Of a stretch of DNA of 64,000 nt, positions 53,341 through 61,954 are shown in pieces. Position numbers and translations under genes: made by a program. The notes beneath the pieces are model-generated. The model was not told the origin of the DNA, searched no databases, and saw only the letters and a list, made by a program, of their open reading frames with translations. The stretch covers positions 192,943 to 256,942 of the forward strand of contig NW_005178980.1 in NCBI RefSeq assembly GCF_000350225.1, written 5' to 3'. The stretch comes from Chondrus crispus (lineage: Eukaryota > Rhodophyta > Florideophyceae > Gigartinales > Gigartinaceae). Positions within the stretch are counted from its first letter, which is position 1; every line of letters starts with the position of its first letter.

Positions 53341-54050
53341 CGGGAACCAAATGCTTCTTCGATCTTCTCGCCGAGAATCGCCGTACGATCGGAACCTCCG
53401 AGAAATCCGCCAACTCAACTGTCCTCTTTCGTGGATAGATAGCCTCCACGAACCTATCGCAATAGTCCGCTCCTAGAATTAGGGGGACTGCGAGTTTTTC
53501 ACAAACTCTAAATTCGACTGAAGCCACGAAATGTCCAAGTCTCACAGGCATTCTGAGGGTACCTAGAGTTCAGAGTGGCCTGTTGTTCGCATCGCCGATG
53601 TCTTGGGTCGGTCCGAAGGACACAAGAGTTTCCATTCCTGCGGGAAGCTCGGATCTCCGGATGAGATTAGGTCCCGAGCCGGTGTCCAACACGGACAGTA
53701 CACGGCTCATCAATCCGACAGTCGGTCCAATGTCCGCGAAGACTTTGTAGTTTTTCCTCGCAAGGACCAAAATCTTCTCGGGACATTCCCCGCGCTTGAC
53801 TCTGTACCAGGGGCGTCGGACTTGCTCGAGCGGATCGTCCTTGCCTCTTCGCAGAATCTTCTTGACCCCAATGGGTCCTTTCGGGTTATCGATGATTCCA
53901 ACTGTCTCCTCGTCGTCGACTGCCTCCTTCGCTAAAAGCGGGGAACGGAACTGGGTCCCGGAAATGGTTCGCCGGACACATGTCTCTCCTTTCGAATTTT
54001 TTGAGATTCCCCCCCTTAGTTTTCCTGTCGCCGCGGATTTCTTCTCCAGT
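53341..54050 (-). pseudogene. E3 protease and pol N-terminus
   Basis: Pol begins in the -1 frame from the gag end (54016) with a Gly/Lys-rich leader, then WYRVKRGECPEKI and the aspartic protease motif LDTGSGPN near 53690. An in-frame TGA lies at 53570-53572. The protein continues (LILGADYCDRFVEAIYPRK) to the LTR insertion at 53340. E2 carries the same region unbroken. Confidence 0.8.
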
Positions 54051-55173
54051 CCGACGACGGCCCTGCGACCGGCCTTCCTGATGTCCGGTTCGAACCTTCG
54101 GCAGAGGCGCTTGGTGTGCTCACCGCCTGCGATTCGAACCATTGTTTTACCTTCAGGTAACTTGTCGACGGAATTCCCAACCTCTCCATCGGGGAGAGCA
54201 TCTCGTAGTTCTTCAGAACTCGGCGCATCTCTCGGAACGAGAGCAAACACGTAGGCGCTCCGTGCCCCTTCTCGTAGCAATGGTAGCATACGAGGCCATG
54301 CTTCTTCTGAGGGTACGGCGACCTTGGCGGTCCTCGGGCCGCCGGCCGGCCCGTCCAGCCCGGTCTTCTGAAGGCCGTACCCTTGTCTTCCATCGGAATT
54401 CTTGGCGCTGGTGTGTGTCCGCGCCCTCGAAACGCCCACACGGGTTCCGCGGCCTCTGTATACGAGCCCGTCGTATACGTGGGCGTCCGTAGCGTGGACA
54501 TCCCACTAGCCCCGTGATCCTCGTCTCCATACCCCTCGGAGGGGTCATAAAAATCGCCCTCGGCGACCAGCGCTCCTGCGTATCCATTTTCTTCCTGATC
54601 AACAGTACTAGGTCTTCTGGACGCAGAAAGCGAATCGGCCAAGTGGACCGCGCCGCGGGTTTTTCGCGTGGGGTGCGGAGGCTTCTGCTTCCCCCCCGTC
54701 CTTAGCGTCGCTGGCGCTTGGATGGTGACTCTCCTAGTCTTCCTCTCCTTGGCGCGGCTCGCCGAGCCATGCGCCTTCGCGTAATTAACTAGTCTCAAAA
54801 ACGAAACGTCCCGATTGTCTTGTCGGTATTGCGATACCATCGGCTTGATACTCGAATCGAGTCCTTCAATAAACATCGTCATTTGTTCTTCCATCGAATA
54901 TACGTTTCCACATCGGTTGCTCGCGTCCGTCAGACGGATATAAAATTCCATCTCGTCTTCAGACGGTAGCTGCTGTACTTCCCGTAGAGCGAGTACGGCT
55001 TGGCGGATTGCCTCATCGGTGGCGAAGCTTCGCAATAGCCACTGTACGGCCTCCGGCCAGACGGATATTGTCCCATGGTGGGACCCCGCCGTTTGTGACA
55101 CCGAAGTGTACTGTCTCAAGGCGATTCCGCTGAGGAACTCCGGTAGCAAGCGGATCGCTTGGCCTTCGTTCAT
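54016..55173 (-). CDS. E3 gag, capsid and nucleocapsid part
   Basis: 385-codon frame from ATG at 55171-55173 (MNEGQAIRLLPEFLSG). The capsid-like helical region has WLLRSFATDEAIRQAVLALREVQ. A linker follows, then a regular zinc knuckle CYHCYEKGHGAPTC (CX2CX4HX4C) near 54290 and a C-terminal tail. The frame ends GAAAAC-TAA, and pol is open in the -1 frame from there. Because E2 gag runs through this start in the same frame, the frame change at 55170 is probably a one-base loss, not a real second gene. Product: particle and RNA-binding protein. Confidence 0.7.
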   Translation of the reverse strand: MNEGQAIRLLPEFLSGIALRQYTSVSQTAGSHHGTISVWPEAVQWLLRSFATDEAIRQAVLALREVQQLPSEDEMEFYIRLTDASNRCGNVYSMEEQMTMFIEGLDSSIKPMVSQYRQDNRDVSFLRLVNYAKAHGSASRAKERKTRRVTIQAPATLRTGGKQKPPHPTRKTRGAVHLADSLSASRRPSTVDQEENGYAGALVAEGDFYDPSEGYGDEDHGASGMSTLRTPTYTTGSYTEAAEPVWAFRGRGHTPAPRIPMEDKGTAFRRPGWTGRPAARGPPRSPYPQKKHGLVCYHCYEKGHGAPTCLLSFREMRRVLKNYEMLSPMERLGIPSTSYLKVKQWFESQAVSTPSASAEGSNRTSGRPVAGPSSDWRRNPRRQEN

Positions 55174-56300
55174 CTCCTGAGTGTCGTTTCTTGGACTATC
55201 TTAGCTAAAAAATCCAGAACCAATACGCCATCGTCTCCTGTGAACGTATTGTCTCTCTTCACCTTTGGTGGTATGTCTCTTCTGATCTTTCGCACGGCGG
55301 TCCGCCGCTTGCCCGACAAACGCGTCTGCGGGTTCCGCAGGCGGTACGTCCTGTACGAAAGCGACTTCTTGAAGAGGTGGTTGGTCGGATTTAATTCCTC
55401 CAACTCCTCCCATCGCGGTCCGCGCCGCGTCGCGATGTCTTCTGGCTCCGCTTCTTGATCTCTCCGCAAGGCGGACGAAGTGACTCCGCCTCTTTTGGAG
55501 CTCTTCTTATTTGACGAAATTCCATTTCCGTCTGTCGATCTTCGGTCGGAATTTCTTGAATGGTTCGACGAGCCGTCGTCACCATTTTCTTCTGAAACAT
55601 TCGACTCCGAATTTGAGTCGCAATTTTCGCGGTCGTCACTACAGTGACTTTTCTTCTTCTTTCGGCCTTTGGCCGACTTGGGGTTCTTCCACTTGGAATC
55701 CCGGGTCCGGACTGACTTGTCCTTCTTCGTTGGACCGTCGATTGCTTCTCCGTCGGAGAGCGATCCCGCGTCCAAACTTGGTTCGGCCCGGCCCGCAGCT
55801 TGCTCAAAGTCCTTGAGTCGCCGCGAAGCGCGGTAGAACCGGTCGTCGATGCTGTCCCTTGTCTTGGTCAGCGTTTCCAGGGCCTGATTCGCGTCTCGCC
55901 GCGCTTCTTTCGCGGCGAGCTTGAGCCAATCCAGCACTTCCGGATCTCGGCCCGGGGACGCATCGGTACCTAAATTCTCAACGAGAACCACACGGGCTGT
56001 CAGCTCTTCAAGCGCAGCGTGGAACTCGGATTTTAGCAACTCCTGTTGCTTCTGAAAAATACCCAGAAGTTCGTCGAGCTTGTTCTTCGTCTCCTGACGA
56101 ATCTCCTCGCTCAATTTTTCGAACTTCTCTTCCAGGCCGTTCTTCTCAACGGCCGTCCCCGAAGGGGACGCTTCTGCAACTGGATCAGTAGCCGAATTTC
56201 CTTGGCTTCGTGTACGAGGTCCTCGCGGAATCCTCGACTCTTGAGCTAATCCAGCCCTTCTGACCCCAGGACCGACGTCCTTGGGTTGGCTTGATGCCAT
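55170..56300 (-). CDS. E3 gag, N-terminal part
   Basis: ATG at 56298-56300 (MASSQPKDVGPGVRRAG), 376 codons. An Arg-rich start (RIPRGPRTRSQGN), a coiled-coil-like segment (EKLSEEIRQETKNKLDELLGIFQKQ region), a Ser/Lys/Asp-rich linker, then GPRWEELEELNPTNHLF and KVKRDNTFTGDDGVLVLDFL. It is homologous along its length to E2 gag. It ends by overlapping the ATG of the capsid part by four bases. Lies about 100 bp inside the primer site. Confidence 0.75.
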   Translation of the reverse strand: MASSQPKDVGPGVRRAGLAQESRIPRGPRTRSQGNSATDPVAEASPSGTAVEKNGLEEKFEKLSEEIRQETKNKLDELLGIFQKQQELLKSEFHAALEELTARVVLVENLGTDASPGRDPEVLDWLKLAAKEARRDANQALETLTKTRDSIDDRFYRASRRLKDFEQAAGRAEPSLDAGSLSDGEAIDGPTKKDKSVRTRDSKWKNPKSAKGRKKKKSHCSDDRENCDSNSESNVSEENGDDGSSNHSRNSDRRSTDGNGISSNKKSSKRGGVTSSALRRDQEAEPEDIATRRGPRWEELEELNPTNHLFKKSLSYRTYRLRNPQTRLSGKRRTAVRKIRRDIPPKVKRDNTFTGDDGVLVLDFLAKIVQETTLRR

Positions 56301-56398
56301 GGTACGCTCTTAATAAACGAGACCTATCGAACAAATTTACCTATTCTCGACTTCTGTGTTCAGTTCCAGATTCTAGGTCGGGCTTCGTAGTTTCCAGA

Positions 56399-56416
56399 TT
56401 CTAGGTCGGGAGACCA
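56399..56416 (-). promoter_or_regulatory. tRNA primer-binding site of E3
   Basis: Minus-strand TGGTCTCCCGACCTAGAA, 4 nt from the 5' LTR and identical to E1, E2 and E5. A partial second copy lies at 56371-56383. Confidence 0.7.
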
Positions 56417-56420
56417 CTTA

Positions 56421-57469
56421 TGTAGTGCAATGTGCCTGTCAGGCCGGAACCAGGGTCCAACGGTCCAGCGACACACAACCAACAAACAACAACCAACAAG
56501 AGTTGCCGACGGCACAGCCCTACGGAGTGTCCGATTCTCCCTTTCCCTTTAAGTGGGTTTGCGGCCCACAGTAGCTCAAGTCCCTGACAGGGGGGCGGCA
56601 AAAGGAAGAGGCCCGCCCCGGGACGAATGGTGGTAGAGTCTTGTACAGGCAGTTGCTCGGCGAGTTCGGGGCGGTAATTAGGAAGCCGGGCCCGATGGGT
56701 CGTAAATCCAATGCTCGCGAAGCGCCTGTTACACCTTATACCCTTGATATGGTCTTGGACGGGGGCGTCGCAACGCAGCCCGTCGGGAATTAGCAAACAC
56801 GTAGCAGCGCTACACCTCCGTACTGCCCGATGGCAAAGTACCGACACCGGAACGGTCGCAACCTGTATCCGATGGAACCAACACTGTCCTGTATACACAA
56901 CAGGACCTTCGAGGGAAACGTCGTTGCAACAGCCTCCGTCGGTGGTCGTAAACAAGTAGCAGCGCTACACCCACGTGTCGCCGGATGGCAAAGACAGCTA
57001 CACCGGTCCGGTCGCAACCAAAGCCAATGGCACCAACACAAGATAGGGGAATAGAAATAGAGATAGAAATAGAAAGGGATAGGTGAAATAAAGGAAAAGG
57101 AAAGGGAACCCCCGAGCGCAAAGGATAACGTGATCTGTGGTAAAAGGGAGCGTCTTGGGCAAGACTGACTTCGACCAAGGCGATATTCAACTCTGGCAAC
57201 TCGGGTTACCTTTACTGACTTGGTGGTCAGAGGGCTAAGGTATATATCGCCCCGCCGGAGCCTCTACAGTAGCTCGCGGCGTTAGATCCTAGATCTAATC
57301 TAGTGTCAGCAAAATTAATGCCAACTAATTAACTAAATAAAGTAATAATAAATTAAAACTGTGCAATTATTCACACGTGTGTCCCCCCCAACCCGGACTA
57401 CTTTTCATATCCAAATCCAAATATTTTCCTTCCTTTTCACCCCCCTGTAGAGCCCATTATTGCACTACA
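56421..57469 (-). repeat. 5' LTR of E3 (subtype C)
   Basis: 1,049 bp, matching 43690-44740. TATA tract 57241-57247 (minus-strand sense GCGATATATA). It is followed in the transcript direction by the CTGAC/GTCAG inverted repeat that all copies keep. Confidence 0.9.
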
Positions 57470-57474
57470 GTGGT

Positions 57475-57973
57475 ACCAAACGCAAGCGCCTTTGATTCTC
57501 TTTAACACGCTGTGTGTGCTACGCAGAATGTGTCACCGCCCGAGGAATGGAGGGGGAATTTCTCAGAAAGAGAAATAGACATGCCTCAGAACGGAGACGG
57601 TGACCTCGGAGAAGGGCTTATAAGTTGAAAGGCGACGGCGACGGTCGGCATACTTTCATTATACTGTCAAGGCCGGTCGCGACTCCCCGGATGATTAGTC
57701 ACCCTCATACACATATTGTGTACACTGACGCAAAAATGAGTTTTGTGGCGGAACTGCTTGCCCACATACTGTAATGTGCGTTCCCCTACTGTACGCACGC
57801 TTGTACTCACTGGACGCCGACGATTGATGGATATGAGGGCATATCCCCTAGGTCAAGTCACTTCAACAATCTGATCAGGGACAAAACCTCATGGTTTTAT
57901 TTGCTTGCATTTTATTGGGTATCGTAAGTTGCGAATTTAGAACGCATCAGTACTTTTCACTGCGTAACCGTAT
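57475..57973. other. E4 remnant end and unassigned sequence
   Basis: The first 18 bases continue the E4 antisense gene; after about 57492 the sequence is unrelated. No gene seen. Confidence 0.4.
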
Positions 57974-60152
57974 GGCACCTTATTCGGTTTTTTCCGTCAC
58001 GTTCTTCCTGCGAAATGTATTTTTATTGATAAAATATCGATAAATCCATCGATTGCCTTAAAACAAAGCACCAAAGAAATCGAAAGAGACGCTTTTATTG
58101 GCACATGCCATTGCAGAGGTTGATTATTGCTTGGAAAGGATAGGAAAATTGACAGAAAGAGCACTCCATTTCAAGCTCATTTGCCGAGAAGTGCACAATT
58201 CGGCGAAAAGTCATATCATATTTCAGTCGCCGTGGCCCATGCGTAATCAACTCGCTGACCCGTATTCACGGCGCACACTGCTCGCTGCCGAGCCATATGA
58301 CGACGAGATGCACGAGTCTCATGCAGTCGAGACCGGACAATCATCCGCTCGGGACGAACTGCATGAAGGTGACGCAGTTCTGCACGACTGCAGGTCACGT
58401 CATCATCCGCATGAGCACCGGATCTTCTCGCTTGACGACGCTCAGCCCTTTTCTTCAGTGCATCTAAAACTGAAGCAGCAGTCAGATGGGCCCCTGTCGT
58501 TGTGTCTCTGCGAATTGTTCCCGACTCCGCAATATCAGCTTCACGAAGCAAGCTGCGCCCCGCGAGTGTGAAGGGCATGAGTAGATCCTGCAGTGTCTCT
58601 GCAGGTCTCTGCAAATTTTCGCTGCTGCTTCTACCAGCAAAGAACCGCAAGTTCTGTAAGCTTTCAATAGATGTCCCCCTTCACTCGGCGTTCCAAATCC
58701 CGTACCTCTTGAAACCACTTATGACATTGCCTGGTGTGACAGCAGCCGAGAACGCATGTTTTAAAATCTCAGCGACGTCAAAAACGTCGAGCACACGTTT
58801 CAACATTGCTCGATTATTAACTTCCCTTTGAATGTACTACTTGAAGGGACCGTATACGGAAACATCGAGAGGCTGCAAGACATGGGACGTGTGGGCTGTA
58901 ATGGCAATAACGATAACCCCGTTATCTTTAAAGAACTGTAGCACACTGAACTGGATATGGCAGATTTATCCATCATAAAGCAACATCATTTTTCCCTCCG
59001 TGCCGTAAATGCGCAGTCTCTTCCACAAAGCCTCTGGCCCAGTCCAAGAAAATCCTTGTGTCGACCTCAGCGTTCTCACGCTGATAAAAGTAGCTGCTGG
59101 GCAAGTAGCTGTGTACGGTTTCTACAGTACTGTCATCCATTCTGTAATGCGGTTGCTTCCCCGAAAATACCACTACCGGTTTGAAGCTCAAACCCCCAGC
59201 ATTGACGACACCAATCACAGTTGCTCGCACCATGCGGCCTAGCGTTCGGACCATTGTGCTGACAAGGGTCTTTTCGTCAGCGTTCCCTTCCTCGACGGAG
59301 GCTTCTACCCGCCATTTTTTGGAACCAAATTCCCGATTCATGAACATATGAGGTTAGGGTCGTGTATGTCAAACCTGTCCATGGCCACTTGCACACGCGC
59401 AATGTGAGTTGCGATGTTGTGTCGAGTCACAGCTTCAATTTTTCGTGCATCAATTGCGCGTACCGGACGAACGGCAATCTCGGGATTGCGTGAGAGAAAG
59501 CCTTCAACCCATCTGTTTGATGGTAAAGTTATGATATGAGAGGTATGCAGAGAACTCATAACATGCCCTGCAAGTTGACGAAGTCCAAATTTGGTCAACG
59601 GTGTGTTCATACTAGAAAAGTGAAGCGCCGCCTCAGTGATTAAATTCTCCTGTCGTACAGTAAAATGCCGTGGTCTTCCCGGGGAGCGCATGCTAAACTG
59701 GATGTCCAGTGGCGACGTTGCTTGGCTGTCAGGAGGCGACTGAAGCCAGCTTGCATATGCTCTCCTGGCAATCGTTACGGGAATGCCATTACTTCTTGCA
59801 GCAACGCTGAGAGGAACCCCATCACTGATGTGCTCAAACAGCGCTTGCTGTATATCGCTGTTAGGTTCCATGGAAAGTTGCTTTGCAGCGAGATCATGCG
59901 CCACTCCGCCGGACTGATGAACGATTTCTGTCTCATGTCATGGTCGCTCAGGTTTCATGTCGCAGTAGAGCAACAGTAGGGGGCCAATCTGTAGAATGGG
60001 GCCTTTTTTCGCATGTTATGGCGCTTCTGTTTTTGTTAGAGGGAGCTTATGTTACTATGGTTCCCGCGAACTGAAGGGGAGGAGGTACTACCCTCCCTTC
60101 AGATTATGAAAATTATAGAAACCGGATTATGCTCAAAACCGAATAAGGTGCC
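57974..60152 (-). mobile_element. pogo/Tigger-like DNA transposon with 18-bp terminal inverted repeats
   Basis: GGCACCTTATTCGGTTTT at 57974-57991 is the exact inverse of 60135-60152. Between them lies a minus-strand DDE_1 transposase relic. TA dinucleotides lie close outside both ends, as expected for pogo, but the exact ends could not be fixed. Confidence 0.75.
58216..59904 (-). pseudogene. pogo/Tigger-like transposase, decayed
   Basis: N-terminal frame 59338-59904 has the psq/CENP-B-type DNA-binding pair (SVAARSNGIPVTIARRAYASWL; SNRWVEGFLSRNPEI). The catalytic core (58973-59347) begins FMNREFGSKKW, where the usual first catalytic Asp is Asn. It continues TVIGVVNAGG and FLDWARGFVEE. The second Asp is in LYDG, directly followed by a stop at 58973-58975. 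The third is in LQPLDVSVYG (about 58865). Frame changes lie near 59340 and 58700. The C-terminal frame (58216-58650) has the Arg-rich tail typical of the family. Inactive. Confidence 0.8.
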
Positions 60153-60820
60153 GAACAGTTATACATAGTTGAAGTCGGGAGTAAAATTGCGAGTGCGAAG
60201 ATGGAAACAACCGTCTACAATCGAAACTGAGTGTGTCGATTACAAGCCTGACTGCACAGAACTGCAGCTGTCAGACTCTTTCAGCTCTAACGCCTTTGGT
60301 CTGCCTCAGCAAAGACTGAGCTGATACAAAAGGAACCTGGAGAAGATTATTTGATAAAACTTGGAAAATTCACAAAAAAGAATTCGCGTTCTACATCACT
60401 TCGAAGTCAATAGACGCCATTCTCGTAACACACAACAATCCGCTGCAGCACTTTTGAACACTCTTACCTCCCGTGTGCATTGCTGCGGAACAATTGGTAC
60501 ACTCTACCGCTCAAGTTTCGCTCGCCATAAAGAAATGCCTCCGGTTAGTCGGGCCACGGCGCCCTCCGAAGAAATTGCTGCGTACCACTGGTGCATGGTG
60601 CGAGGCCATTCCCGGAGCAATATATTCGCCGGCTCCTCTGACCTGTTGGTCACGTGTCGCAGTAAGTCCCTCAACGAGCGTATAGAGCCGTCACAATCGT
60701 GTATTTGGCGTGGTTCGGGGGGTTGGCTAAAGCATTGTAACTTGAACAAGAGTAGAGTGAGTCCTTTCGAATGTGTGAAGCTACCACGAGCGTGGACAGG
60801 ATTCTCGCTGGATACCCGAA
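60153..60820. other. Unassigned sequence
   Basis: No convincing gene. Frames of 110-156 codons on opposite strands overlap each other and lack recognisable features. Confidence 0.3.
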
Positions 60821-61210
60821 ATGGCAGATAGCGCAAGTCAGACGAGCAACGTTACTGTCCCAAGAGTGGAAGAAATCAGTACAGGATTGGAAAAGCTGAT
60901 CGGGAGATCTGAAGGGCAACACGCATTTATTGGCGCCATGAAACATGTACACAGTGAGGAGTGCACCTCATCACCCGCCGCTCGAGCATCTCTCGTTGAG
61001 TTATTCCCACCAGAGACTTTGCTGCATCATTCCTGCTTGAAGTCACCATTGCTGTACATGAATTTGCGCAGCATTCTCAACCGCAACGATATTAGACTTG
61101 CACGACGCCAGGGACTAGCCGTCTACCAGGCAGTTTCCAGAGCCATTTACGAACATGATGAAACTTTGAGGACTACTGCGAACCAGATTATTTCCGAGTG
61201 GCGCCTGTAG
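60821..61210 (+). CDS. Hypothetical 129-residue protein
   Basis: ATG at 60821 (MADSASQTSNVTVPRVEE), stop at 61208-61210. Mostly helical by composition. The second half (LLYMNLRSILNR … ETLRTTANQIISEWRL) has the rhythm of the TFIIS N-terminal/LW domain, where a helix ends in a conserved Trp. The match is weak and by eye only. It lies between a dead DNA transposon and an LTR element, with no other piece nearby. It could be a fragment of a host gene or a chance frame. Confidence 0.35.
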   Translation: MADSASQTSNVTVPRVEEISTGLEKLIGRSEGQHAFIGAMKHVHSEECTSSPAARASLVELFPPETLLHHSCLKSPLLYMNLRSILNRNDIRLARRQGLAVYQAVSRAIYEHDETLRTTANQIISEWRL

Positions 61211-61271
61211 TATAACCCCCCCCCCTGGGGCTTTATCTTAGATTAGATCAACTCAGAATCGGATCGGTTAC

Positions 61272-61874
61272 TGTAGAGCTCGATGCTCTACAGTACCACC
61301 ACGTGTACCCCTGAGTACAGGGTGGCACGTGTACACGTGTACGCGCGGAACGAAGTGCGCGCACGCACGTGTACTGTCAGCCCCGATGGCTGACAGTATT
61401 ACAGTGTCGACCGATCGCTACAGTACGTCGCTACAGTACATCGGTACTGTACTATTATGATAGGTTATTATGTACATTAAATATGGAGCGGACCGGCGGC
61501 GGTGGAGGAGGACAAGCAGGGACTTGTCACCCACCGACCGTCAAGGTCCGACTTCCCGCTTATTCTAAGGTAGCGTTCGCTAACTACCTTAGAGCGGCAC
61601 CGAGCGCGGGTTGAGGACGCGCGCGGTACGCCCACGAGCCGGCTCCGCCTCCGCCCGTCGGTACTGGATCGTCACCCAGTACCGCGCCGGGGCGTCGAGG
61701 CGTCGAACCGCTCGCGCGTACCGGCGTCCTCCCCGTTCCCGCTCTACCACGCTACCCGGGCCCGCTGCCCGGTGCCGTTAGCTGGTGTCCCGCTTCACCC
61801 CCGTCTTCCCGTTCGGACGGGGTCTACGTCGAGCTGTGCATACACCCCTCTCCGTTGGGGGTGTTTATGCTACA
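61272..61874 (+). repeat. 5' LTR of E5
   Basis: 603 bp, TGTAGAGC…GCTACA, followed by the shared primer site. It opens with a perfect 8-bp hairpin (TGTAGAGC-tcgat-GCTCTACA, 61272-61292). An 11-bp hairpin TACTGTCAGCC-ccgat-GGCTGACAGTA lies at 61372-61398. Several ACGTGT repeats lie between. The 3' LTR is outside the window. Confidence 0.75.
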
Positions 61875-61875
61875 G

Positions 61876-61893
61876 TGGTCTCCCGACCTAGAA
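61876..61893 (+). promoter_or_regulatory. tRNA primer-binding site of E5
   Basis: TGGTCTCCCGACCTAGAA, one base after the LTR, same as E1-E3. Confidence 0.7.
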
Positions 61894-61954
61894 GACCCTG
61901 GAGTCCGATCTCCGAGAAGACTTCCGCTTCCCTCCGCGAACCGATCGCGTCGAG

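Larger units (their letters stand above)
43690..57469 (-). mobile_element. E3: near full-length chromovirus, 13.8 kb
   Basis: Target duplication GTGGT at 43685-43689 and 57470-57474. LTRs 43690-44740 and 56421-57469 differ at roughly twenty positions by eye. Primer site 56399-56416, gag 54016-56300, pol 48533-54439, antisense gene 44866-45952. Carries a solo LTR at 52315-53335. It is inserted in the antisense gene of E4. Inactive: gag frameshift, protease stop, LTR insertion, RT motif A change, integrase stop. Confidence 0.9.

Noticed and set aside
58098-58571. Plus-strand gene of 157 codons
   Set aside because: Shadow of the C-terminal frame of the pogo-like transposase on the minus strand.
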